Source: a virus. Taken from it: a stretch of 37,128 nucleotides of DNA. Under the pieces are notes generated by a model, which had not been told where the DNA came from, ran no database searches, and was given only the letters and a program-made list of their open reading frames with translations. Where the stretch lies: positions 1 through 37,128 of IMG/VR virus record IMGVR_UViG_3300047356_000021, one strand, 5' to 3'. Positions within the stretch are counted from its first letter, which is position 1; each line of letters starts with the position of its first letter. Positions 1 through 7,087 of the stretch are shown here, one piece after another. The translations under genes were made by a program, and so were the position numbers.

Positions 1-141
1 AGCTCTTAATTGGTTACGATTGTACTCGATGTCTGACATCATCATGGACACAGTCCAAACTATGGCACCGCCCTGGACAATGAGACCTACGATGAGGCCG
101 AGAGGTACAGACTTTGAGAGGTGCCAACTATCCTCGCTCAT
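1..141 (-). CDS. Small membrane protein, holin-like, truncated by window edge
   Basis: Forty-seven codons run from an ATG at 141 off the left edge without a stop. The start overlaps the stop of the upstream gene (ATGA), as is usual for translational coupling in this genome. The visible protein begins MSEDSWHLSKSVPLG and has one strongly hydrophobic stretch at about residues 12 to 36, followed by a polar segment. That is the layout of a small single-span phage membrane protein. Its place after the tail fibre genes, where many podoviruses keep lysis genes, makes a holin or other lysis accessory plausible, but no motif proves this. The C-terminus is not visible. Confidence 0.7.
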   Translation of the reverse strand, partial: MSEDSWHLSKSVPLGLIVGLIVQGGAIVWTVSMMMSDIEYNRNQLRA

Positions 142-404
142 TCAGTAGGGCCACTTGCCGCTAAGTGTTCAGCATAGGCTGTCTTCATTGCGTCTGTGAA
201 TACTGGTGTGCAAACCGCAGCCACATCGTCGTCTTCTGCTGATAGGTCAGCATCTGGCGCAACTACATGTCGGTGGAATGAACGGCTTATCTCTTCGTCG
301 TCTCGCTTGATTACCGTTGCGGTCCGTACTTGTACGACTGAGAATGTTCCGTTGTTAACGACCTCGATTTTGTCGTTTATTTGTTCTTCTGTTAATGTTG
401 CCAT
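138..404 (-). CDS. Hypothetical 88-aa protein
   Basis: The protein is short and acidic, with an N-terminal helix-like start (MATLTEEQIND), a central segment rich in Val, Thr and Arg (residues 20 to 45), and an Asp/Glu-rich middle (DADLSAEDDD). The ATG at 404 has a good ribosome binding site (GGAGATAAACA). The gene lies between the tail fibres and a small membrane protein, so it may belong to the late adhesion or lysis set. I recognise no domain. Proteins of this general look accompany tail genes in other marine podoviruses, but a function cannot be assigned. Confidence 0.75.
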   Translation of the reverse strand: MATLTEEQINDKIEVVNNGTFSVVQVRTATVIKRDDEEISRSFHRHVVAPDADLSAEDDDVAAVCTPVFTDAMKTAYAEHLAASGPTE

Positions 405-457
405 TGTTTATCTCCTATATGGCTGTGGACTGACTACCCTGCTGTCCAACAGGGGTG

Positions 458-1891
458 TTATTCTGCTGTATAATAAACGCCTTGAAAAGCTACCTCGATA
501 GTATTTGCTCCTAAATTATTATAACGCCAAAAAGCTGTATTGCCTGAGCCGTTTATATAAACACCGTTTAGAGTTGAATTTTCTGTTCTAAAATGAGCAT
601 AGTATGCAAGAGAACCCAAACCTACACAGTCTCCACCAATCTGCATCAAAGCTCTTTGCTGTGTATCATTAGCTTCTGTAACTGTAAAAGGAAGTGTTCC
701 TATTGCAAAAACACTTGTATCACCTGTTATCGAACCTGTTGCAGTAATTTTTCCATATAAATGAACAATTCTTCCTATTTTTGTATAACGTCCATATTCG
801 GTCTGTGAACTAAGCGATACGTTTAACAAGTTGGGAGTCCAAGTTCCCTCTTCGTAATCTTCCAACTTATTAGCCGAAGTAGTGCCGCCAAGGTAAGCAC
901 CGCCAGACAGGTAGAGGTTGTTGAAACGATAAGATGCAGTACCGATATCATGGGTATCATCTACAATAGTTCCGTCTGTAGCAGGGTAAATTTGAGAACC
1001 GCCAAATACAAAACCTGCTCCAACAGCAGAACCTAACCGCAATCTAGTTCCGTAGTTACCAATACTCCCCACAGTGGTGCCGTCTTTGCGGAACTGCACA
1101 AGATCACCATCATTGCCGATACGGTTGAAAAAACCTGCTGTGTTTTGATAACGAGCCGCTGCAACATAGTTGCTTGCATCAAGTGAAACACCAGCATGAG
1201 CAGATGTTGTTCCACTTTCAGGTAGCGTTCCACCAGTAGTACCCACAAACAAGTTACCGCCGCTGATACGCATACGTTCTGCATCATCAGTTTCAAACCG
1301 CATACTGTTGTCACCATGAACATATCTAATTGACCCTGCATCATCATTCGCAGCATCACCAAAGTAAATACGACCTGTTGAAGTAGATAGGATAGATAAA
1401 CCAGTATCGCCTGTCTTTTCTATAACAAGATCATCTGCATCAGTACTTGCAGTGACAACAGAACTTCCTGCAACTTTTAAAGCACCAGTAACATCTACAC
1501 CTGTGGCGGTGGTAGCAATTTTAGTTGAGCCGTTGTGAGATAAAGTTACAGCCCCATCCGTTGTGGCTACAAGTTTGTTTTCTGTTCCAGCAGCGTTTTG
1601 TACAATAAACTCGTCTGCTCCTATAACCAAACTTCCAGTGCCTAAATCTTTAATTCGGCTATGATTACCATCGTGATAAATCTGTAGGTCATCACCATCG
1701 CCAAGCCTAATCTTGTCGTTATCGCCTAGATCAACCGTCTGTGCGTTGGCACTGTCAATTGTTACTGTGGTTCCAGAGACACTCAAGTTCCCTGCTACAG
1801 ACACATCACCACTAGCCGTTATGTCATCGACGGTAAGTGTTCCTGTGATGTCCTTGTCAGCACTGTCTGCTAAGTCTCTTGCTCTAGTCAT
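458..1891 (-). CDS. Tail fibre / receptor-binding appendage protein
   Basis: This 477-aa protein starts MTRARDLADSADKDITGT and continues with beta-rich, Gly/Asp/Thr-rich repeats (for example VDLGDNDKIRLGDGDDLQIYH). That pattern is typical of trimeric phage fibre shafts. Around residues 250 to 340 is a block (RKDGTTVGSIG, then DDTHDIGTASYRFNNLYL) that is clearly related to a block in the neighbouring fibre. After LEDYEEGTWTP comes a different C-terminal domain of about 130 residues, which could be the receptor-binding tip. There is no S74 chaperone domain. The start ATG overlaps the stop of the upstream fibre gene (TAATG) and follows GGAGG. Role as adhesin is inferred from composition and context. 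Confidence 0.85.
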   Translation of the reverse strand: MTRARDLADSADKDITGTLTVDDITASGDVSVAGNLSVSGTTVTIDSANAQTVDLGDNDKIRLGDGDDLQIYHDGNHSRIKDLGTGSLVIGADEFIVQNAAGTENKLVATTDGAVTLSHNGSTKIATTATGVDVTGALKVAGSSVVTASTDADDLVIEKTGDTGLSILSTSTGRIYFGDAANDDAGSIRYVHGDNSMRFETDDAERMRISGGNLFVGTTGGTLPESGTTSAHAGVSLDASNYVAAARYQNTAGFFNRIGNDGDLVQFRKDGTTVGSIGNYGTRLRLGSAVGAGFVFGGSQIYPATDGTIVDDTHDIGTASYRFNNLYLSGGAYLGGTTSANKLEDYEEGTWTPNLLNVSLSSQTEYGRYTKIGRIVHLYGKITATGSITGDTSVFAIGTLPFTVTEANDTQQRALMQIGGDCVGLGSLAYYAHFRTENSTLNGVYINGSGNTAFWRYNNLGANTIEVAFQGVYYTAE

Positions 1892-4464
1892 TAGTTAGCC
1901 TCCAATGCTTCTAATCGTGTTTCTATGTTGGTTAGACGTTGTTCAGTTGCTGCACCAATGAATGATAGTAACTCGTTGTAACGAATACCTCTTGATGTTA
2001 CTTCCGTTGCGCCTTCTGGTGCTTCTTCTTGTGTGTCGTATTTGTCAGTGCGTGTGTAAGCGTCTTTGGCTTCTATGCCGTTTTCTTCGTCTGCCTCAAC
2101 AGCAGCAACCTCTACATCTTTTTCCCACCATGTGTTTGAAATAAACAATGAGTAATTACCAGAATCTAAACCTTCTGCTGTAAAAGCCGCCTGTACGTCT
2201 TGGGCTATAACACCTGTATGAGTACGAGCATTGTCACCTTTTTCTAAAACTTTGGTTTTCCATCTAAATGTCTTAAACAGTGCTGAGATACGTTTAGCTA
2301 CTAGCATTTCTGTTGCTGTAAGTAAGGCTATGTCTTGTTTTTCATTAGCATCAGATGTGCTGATAGTGCCGTTGGTTGCGTAGATATCTTGCCATCGAAA
2401 ACCTGCTTTACCTATATCAACTACGTCATTTGCTAACGCACCATTGGTAGTTGCAGGTAACATTCCTTGATTATTAAAATATATACCTCTTGTATCACCT
2501 GTACTGCCCCCTATATAAAAATTATCAGCAGAGGCAACTCCTATAACGCCTATAGCAGTACCGTCTTTGCGTAATTCAATAATGTCACCATCTGAGGTTT
2601 TGCGATTAAACAAAGCACTAGTGCCACCGTCAGAAGTAAATACACCTTGACCACTACTCTTTAGTGCAATCCCTTGTGTTGATGAACTAGTGACAGTCTT
2701 ACCCACCAACACATTACCTCCGCCAATTGGGTTTAAACAAAGAGGATATGCAGCATTTCCACCAGAGTTAGAAACATCTATAAAGTACGCTCCGCTTGCA
2801 CACATTGGACCCATACGAAGTACATCAGAACCCTGCCCAGAATTACCGTTAATACTTAAAGTTGAGTTAGCTATTAAGGTAGCACCATCTGTTACAGCAG
2901 TACTATGTGTATCTGATACGAATAACCTAGAGTTAGCAGAAGAAGTCGTTCCAATGCTAACGTCACCAGTGCTTCCATCGATACGCATACGCTCTGAGCC
3001 ATCTACAGCAAACCTAATATTCGATGATGACGCTTCATTGTTTAAGTCTGCATTTAAAATAAGACTTCCTGCATTGTCCATAGACACAACACCTTCAGTA
3101 TTGTTTGTGGTGTCAGTCATATAAAATGAAGGAGCAGAATTGCTTATATGGAGTGAACCTGTTGGATTTGTTAGCCCGATTCCAACATTACCTGACGCAT
3201 CGATACGCATACGTTCTGCTGCTGATGTACTAAAGTGCATATCGTTACCAGTAACACCAATAAGCATAGCCGTGTTTGAAGTTGTTGTGTTATCAGCAAG
3301 CGTAATATACACATCAGCATCGCCACTTTCAAAAGTGCCTACAACATTAGTTGTTGCGTCATACGCATGGATACTTGCAGTAGGCGAACTCGTCCCCACG
3401 CCCAAGCGATCATTCGTAGCATCGAGCGTAACCCCTGCAGTCAACAAGTGTGCATCGACGTCACTGTCAGTATATCCTGCAGCTACAGTATCCCACGCAT
3501 AGTCCGACCCATTCCACTTGAGGTATTGACCGCTAGTAGCACTGGATTGGTTGAGGTGCGTATCTACACTGCTATCTCCGTAGCCACTACCGCCGATAGG
3601 CTCAAATCGAGCGTCTGCGTCTGTCTTTGTGTAGTGGGTGGATAGGGAAAAAGTACCAAAGGCAATGATGTCAACTATGTCGTTTACTGCAGCGCCAGAA
3701 GCCAACACAATGTTAGTCCCAGAAGTCGCGGTGAAATCTGTACCGACTAAAAGTTTAACTCCATTGAGCCACACGTCTACAAATCCTGCATCGTAAGTCA
3801 CTGCAAAGGTCGTTTGCCCTGCAGTTGCCGTATACGTCTGTCTCTCACTAGTACCGTTGACTGATGATCCTGCGTTCACCCAACCACCTGACGCATACAC
3901 TTTTAGAGTATCTGAGGCAGTGTCAAACCAAAGATCTCCTAGATCTAAGGCCGAACCGTCTGGGTCTACAGTTGGAGCCGTTGCTGATGCACCGAGGTAC
4001 TGGTTTTGGAAAGTTTCTAAAGTGGATGCCGCTGCAGTAGCTGAGGTAGCCGCATCGGTAACTGAGGTGCCTATAGACGCCACGTCGGCAGCCGCTGAAG
4101 CCGCTGATGCAGCCGCATTTGTCTCACTGGTAGCCGCATTTGTAGCGGCAAGTTCGCTTGCAGTTTTTGCAGTTTCAGATGCAGTCTGTGCAGTCACTGC
4201 GGCTGCAGAACTAGTCGCACTTTGAGCCGCAGAAGACGCTGCATTTGTCTCGGAAGCGGCTGCAGCATTCTTAGATTGAGTCGCTGAAACATCTGCAGCA
4301 TTTGCTGATGTAGCAGATGCAGCCGAGGCAGATGCTGATGATGCACTATTAGTTGCTGAAGTTGCCGCATTTGTTGCTGCAGCTTCGGAATTGGCAACAT
4401 TAGATTCGATTGCGGTTGAGTTGGCGCTAGGGATACCTATTTGGGAATAGAAAGATGATGACAT
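1891..4464 (-). CDS. Long tail fibre with C-terminal S74 intramolecular chaperone
   Basis: This is an 857-aa fibre protein. Residues 15 to 160 are an Ala/Ser/Thr-rich heptad-like coiled coil, common in fibre stalks. The middle is beta-rich and has repeated sugar-fibre style motifs (ERMRIDGS, GDVSIGT). The C-terminus has the features of a peptidase S74 chaperone: a Ser-Asp at about residue 704 (SDANEKQDI), then FRWK and GVIAQDVQ, ending in a short coiled coil (TNIETRLEALEAN). In this family the domain helps the trimer fold and then cuts itself off before Ser704. The start ATG follows GGAGACTAACAG. It is translationally coupled to the downstream fibre gene. Confidence 0.92.
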   Translation of the reverse strand: MSSSFYSQIGIPSANSTAIESNVANSEAAATNAATSATNSASSASASAASATSANAADVSATQSKNAAAASETNAASSAAQSATSSAAAVTAQTASETAKTASELAATNAATSETNAAASAASAAADVASIGTSVTDAATSATAAASTLETFQNQYLGASATAPTVDPDGSALDLGDLWFDTASDTLKVYASGGWVNAGSSVNGTSERQTYTATAGQTTFAVTYDAGFVDVWLNGVKLLVGTDFTATSGTNIVLASGAAVNDIVDIIAFGTFSLSTHYTKTDADARFEPIGGSGYGDSSVDTHLNQSSATSGQYLKWNGSDYAWDTVAAGYTDSDVDAHLLTAGVTLDATNDRLGVGTSSPTASIHAYDATTNVVGTFESGDADVYITLADNTTTSNTAMLIGVTGNDMHFSTSAAERMRIDASGNVGIGLTNPTGSLHISNSAPSFYMTDTTNNTEGVVSMDNAGSLILNADLNNEASSSNIRFAVDGSERMRIDGSTGDVSIGTTSSANSRLFVSDTHSTAVTDGATLIANSTLSINGNSGQGSDVLRMGPMCASGAYFIDVSNSGGNAAYPLCLNPIGGGNVLVGKTVTSSSTQGIALKSSGQGVFTSDGGTSALFNRKTSDGDIIELRKDGTAIGVIGVASADNFYIGGSTGDTRGIYFNNQGMLPATTNGALANDVVDIGKAGFRWQDIYATNGTISTSDANEKQDIALLTATEMLVAKRISALFKTFRWKTKVLEKGDNARTHTGVIAQDVQAAFTAEGLDSGNYSLFISNTWWEKDVEVAAVEADEENGIEAKDAYTRTDKYDTQEEAPEGATEVTSRGIRYNELLSFIGAATEQRLTNIETRLEALEAN

Positions 4465-4469
4465 GTCTG

Positions 4470-5078
4470 TTAGTCTCCAAAGACTGCGGTTGGTCGCATT
4501 ACTTGATTAATACCTGACTGCTCTGCGGAGTGACTGTGACCTTGAATTTCAGATACGAATTGTCCTGCCCTCTGTTCGAAGAGGTTAGTTCGATCATCCA
4601 TAAAATAGTCCCCAGCATATGATAATGCAGTGTATGTTAGTAAATCCGATGCGATTTCGGTAAGTTCGTTGCTATCAGAGTCTGTAGCGAGGGCAGGAAA
4701 CTCACGATAATAATCTAAGAATAATGTCCCTGATGTTGGTTGTGGGTGTAGTAAGATCTGAACACTTTGACGACACATCTGTCTAGGGTTTCCCTGCTGC
4801 CCTGTCTTTTGTGCCTGGAGCATTTCATGAATTGGTATTCGCGTAAGAGAAACCCCGTCCATGTATACATTTATGATTTCAAGTAGGTTCACAGGTAAAG
4901 TAATCTGTGAGGTCTGACTGGTTATCGTATACGTCTGCTGGGCCTCTTGTGCAGGGGTTCTCAACAATCTTTGTATTCTAGTGGTGGCCTGATCGATAAA
5001 AGTGTCGGCCAAAGCATTACTGCAGTCACTACGGTTTAATAGCTCTTTAAAATGTGTTCTGATTTGGCCTTTATTCAT
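4470..5078 (-). CDS. Head-tail adaptor-like protein
   Basis: This 202-aa protein has a helical N-terminus (residues 1 to 40, IRTHFKELLNRSDCSNALADTF in part), a short beta segment (YTITSQTSQITLPVNLLEI) and a helical C-terminal half with LLTYTALSYAGDYFMDD. That helix-beta-helix layout matches small phage adaptor or tail-tubular proteins that sit under the portal. Genes of this type often lie a few genes after the major capsid gene, as here. The next gene (fibre) starts only 5 nt after its stop. The assignment rests on architecture and position; I see no catalytic motif. Other possibilities are a minor head protein or a fibre-attachment protein. Confidence 0.6.
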   Translation of the reverse strand: MNKGQIRTHFKELLNRSDCSNALADTFIDQATTRIQRLLRTPAQEAQQTYTITSQTSQITLPVNLLEIINVYMDGVSLTRIPIHEMLQAQKTGQQGNPRQMCRQSVQILLHPQPTSGTLFLDYYREFPALATDSDSNELTEIASDLLTYTALSYAGDYFMDDRTNLFEQRAGQFVSEIQGHSHSAEQSGINQVMRPTAVFGD

Positions 5079-5083
5079 AATGT

Positions 5084-5236
5084 TTACCTTTTCTTGGCAG
5101 TCTTCTTACTGTCTCGGAACGCTTTTGCGGTTGGAGCGCCCTTGCTTTTTGGTGAGCGCATCGTTTCTCCTGAGCCAGCTTTTATTCTTTTACGTTTTGC
5201 ATGGATGTTTGCGTATAAACCTGGGCGCTTTGCCAT
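5084..5236 (-). CDS. Small basic protein, 50 aa
   Basis: This short gene starts ATG at 5236 and ends TAA at 5084. It encodes a very basic peptide beginning MAKRPGLYANIHAKRKRIKA, followed by GSGETMRSPKSKGAPTAK. The MAKRPGLYANIHAKRKRIKAG type of start is a recurring small protein near capsid genes of phages with DUF5309-type capsids, which makes this a real gene despite its length. It is coupled head-to-tail with the upstream basic protein. Its charge suggests that it binds DNA or a capsid surface, but this is inference. Automatic gene calling could miss it because of its size. Confidence 0.82.
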   Translation of the reverse strand: MAKRPGLYANIHAKRKRIKAGSGETMRSPKSKGAPTAKAFRDSKKTAKKR

Positions 5237-5494
5237 TTAAGCTGTCCTTCTTGATTTAGTGCCGGAGCATTTCCAGCGTTTTCTAGATAGATTTAGTGGG
5301 CTGTTTGGATCTTTAGCTGACTTTGGAAACTTCTTCTTTTGTGCAGCTGATCTAGCGCAATAAGCATCACCTTTCTTGGTGCCAGCTTGGACTCGAGACT
5401 TACCATCCTTAGCTTTACCAGCCTGTCCATAACTGACCTTTCTGCCAGTACTGGTGACCTTTACTTTAGCCTTGCCTTTGCGTGGAGTTGCCAT
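5237..5494 (-). CDS. Small basic protein, DUF6321-like
   Basis: The product is 85 aa, strongly basic and rich in Lys, Gly and Ser. It starts MATPRKGKAKVKVTSTGRK and has KKGDAYCARSAAQ and DPNSPLNLSRKRWKCSG, which match my memory of the DUF6321 family found near capsid genes of many tailed phages. The two Cys residues flank the Arg/Lys-rich C-terminal part. The function of the family is not known. The stop is adjacent to the start of the 50-aa basic gene, and the upstream gene ends 2 nt before it, so the three are probably co-translated. Confidence 0.82.
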   Translation of the reverse strand: MATPRKGKAKVKVTSTGRKVSYGQAGKAKDGKSRVQAGTKKGDAYCARSAAQKKKFPKSAKDPNSPLNLSRKRWKCSGTKSRRTA

Positions 5495-5496
5495 CG

Positions 5497-5814
5497 TTAG
5501 ATCCTCTTATCGGTTGCCATGAATGCTTCTAAGTTCTGATCTTTTAGACGCTTCACAATTTCGACAGGGGTAGCTTCGTAGATGTTGAAGCCCTCGCGCT
5601 GCCATTGCTCGACAACTGCTACTGGTATTGCAGCGACACGCATGTAATCACCTTCGTTCTGGTCTTTAGATGCGTTTCGGCTGTCTTTGAGGTCGTCTAA
5701 GAATGCCTGGCTAATGTGTTGCGTATGTTTGCGGAAAACGTCGTCGCCTGTTTGCAAATACTGAGTGTTAACACCAAGCAAGTTGATGTCATTAGTTTTA
5801 CTGTTGTTTGACAT
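5497..5814 (-). CDS. Hypothetical 105-aa protein after the capsid gene
   Basis: The chosen ATG at 5814 has a strong ribosome binding site (AAAAGGAGACATT). An in-frame extension upstream to 5871 would run through the terminator hairpin and is rejected. The protein begins MSNNSKTNDINLLGVNT and has a helical middle (HTQHISQAFLDDLKDSR) and a compact C-terminal part (IYEATPVEIVKRLKDQNLE). It resembles small soluble proteins encoded next to DUF5309 capsid genes, but I cannot name a family. It is the first gene after the post-capsid terminator, so its expression probably depends on read-through. Confidence 0.8.
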   Translation of the reverse strand: MSNNSKTNDINLLGVNTQYLQTGDDVFRKHTQHISQAFLDDLKDSRNASKDQNEGDYMRVAAIPVAVVEQWQREGFNIYEATPVEIVKRLKDQNLEAFMATDKRI

Positions 5815-5840
5815 AATGTCTCCTTTTGGAAGTAAAAGAA

Positions 5841-5897
5841 GACCACCCGACGCCCAGGTAAAGGAGAGCATAAAACCTGGGGTGAGGTCGGGTGACC
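5841..5897 (-). terminator. Terminator after the major capsid gene
   Basis: Arms 5887-5897 and 5841-5851 pair with two G-U wobbles. A perfect inner 7-bp stem (CCCAGGT at 5881-5875, ACCTGGG at 5859-5853) extends the hairpin. On the minus strand the hairpin is followed by TTCTTTTACTT. It lies 19 nt after the capsid stop codon, the same relative place as T-phi after gene 10 in T7. Its likely job is to keep capsid transcript levels above those of the downstream genes. Confidence 0.8.
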
Positions 5898-5915
5898 TTC
5901 AATGCTTTTTAGAAC

Positions 5916-7053
5916 TTATGACAGTCCTGTAATCATCCCATCGGCACCAAAATTCATGTGCTTCAATGAGTATTCGCCGACTACAAAGTGCTTCTCTGAG
6001 TCACCAGTTGCACTTAGAAGTGTACGTGAGAATGGACGTAACACTGCAGATCGCCACATTGCTGGGTCAATCAGTAATGCATGTGTAGAAAGCTGGTGAC
6101 GGTTCAAAACAACTTTGTAAGAACCGAATGGCGTAACGAGAAGTTCCACCACATTGACGAGTGTTTTACTGTCGCCAATTTCACGGTTTCTACCAGCAGC
6201 TGATGTAAAGCCAGCGACAATAGTTGAGTCGGCTGGTTTAATCATAAGTACTGTTGGATCTGAGCCATTGTTGAAACAGCTCTGTCCTAGTTCTAGGATC
6301 TTCGCTTCAGTTAGTGCATCCGTTGCGTTTGCACCAGCGTCAACAGCTGTTGAAATCTGCTGAGTAGCAGAGTCCATTTCCCTGGCTACGGAAGTCGATC
6401 CACCGACTGCTGCGTTGTCCACGCCTACCATAGCACGTTCGAGGTCTCTTTTGATCTCTTTAAGTGCTTTACCTAGTTGGTACGCAGTTTCTTTCGCTCT
6501 ACCATAAGTAGCTATGGAATCGCTGGTAGCACTGACCTGAAAAGCCTTAGTCAGGATCTGGGTTGTACCCGTTCTTTCAGTTGCATTTGACAAAGTTGCC
6601 ATTGATGCATCTGCTCCCTCGACGGCCTTATTATCCGCTGCTGCTGCTAACGAATCCTCGAGCCAGGAGAATGTACGGGCTGAAACCTTCTCTGAGCGTA
6701 TCATGCTGAAGAAGGGTGTATCGGTTGGTGTAATGTCGGAGATACAAATGTTCATCTAAGGTCGTTAATCTTAGACCGTCTTTCGACTGCTATATGTTAT
6801 GCCATATAGATCAGACCATATTATCACCCTGTTGCCAGGGGCTATGCGCTTCGGGCTACTTAGCCCTACTCCATTTCTGGATGGTCGTTGCACCTTCCTT
6901 GATTTCTCAAGGCTTGGCTCAGGATTGTCCCATAGGATGTTCCCTGAGTTCACATAGTTTATTTTGACAGCTTACGCTGAAAGGACACCATCATTTAATG
7001 TCCGAGACATCTTCTTTCTTCCCAACCTGGTCGTATGTAGTATAAGTAGTCAT
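5916..7053 (-). CDS. Major capsid protein (DUF5309 type), split by a group I intron
   Basis: The gene is join(complement(6998..7053), complement(5916..6744)), 885 nt, 294 aa. Exon 1 starts at ATG 7053 behind AGAAGGTAATAAACCTA and codes for MTTYTTYDQVGKKEDVSD plus two bases of an Ile codon. It then meets an in-frame TGA inside the intron. Exon 2 continues ISDITPTDTPFFSMIRSEKV. The joined stretch KKEDVSDIISDITPTDTPFF has the spacing expected of the N-terminus of DUF5309 (phage SU10-type) capsid proteins, in which a Glu-Asp motif precedes SPTDTPF. A 279-aa reading starting at 6755 lacks this N-terminus, and its ATG lies in the last bases of the intron, so it is probably an annotation artefact. 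The scaffold gene is upstream and a strong terminator downstream. The family assignment is from memory of the motif. Confidence 0.93.
6745..6997 (-). ncRNA. Group I intron, 253 nt, in the capsid gene
   Basis: The minus strand shows a full core. P1 is exon GGACAU (7003-6998) with GUGUCC (6988-6983), ending in the required U-G pair. The four bases before it, GAUG (6992-6989), pair with exon 2 UAUC to give P10. P3 pairs 6957-6951 with 6848-6842; P4 CTCAGG with CCTGAG (6948-6943, 6923-6918); P6 is CCTTGA-GAAA-TCAAGG; P7 GACCAT with ATGGTC (6886-6881, 6819-6814); P8 CCCTG with CAGGG; P9 CTATATG with CATATAG. Two small hairpins (6880-6871 and 6866-6853) between P7 and P3' fit subgroup IA, typical of phages. 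The core string AATCCTGAGCCAAGCC is also seen in cyanobacterial tRNA-Leu introns. The last base is G (6745). No endonuclease gene fits inside. Confidence 0.95.
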
Positions 7054-7087
7054 TAGGTTTATTACCTTCTGTTAAAATGGTTGAACT

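Noticed and set aside
405-457. Terminator between the fibre and the 88-aa gene
   Set aside because: A short CCTG/CAGG hairpin is present but there is no T-run after it.
5916-6755. 279-aa capsid protein starting at ATG 6755
   Set aside because: The ATG is in the last bases of the intron, has no good Shine-Dalgarno, and the product lacks the conserved DUF5309 N-terminus that exon 1 supplies.
6771-6953. 60-codon minus-strand reading frame in the gap before the capsid gene
   Set aside because: It lies wholly inside the group I intron, is made of intron helices (P4, P6, P7) and has no ribosome binding site. It is not a homing endonuclease.
6745-6997. Frameshift or simple pseudogene instead of an intron
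   Set aside because: Group I core pairings and a 10-nt guide matched to both exons are present, and the joined protein is complete.
6742-6997. Alternative splice after ATT (6997) and before AAC (6754)
   Set aside because: It would keep the frame but adds three residues to a conserved spacing and loses the P10 pairing.
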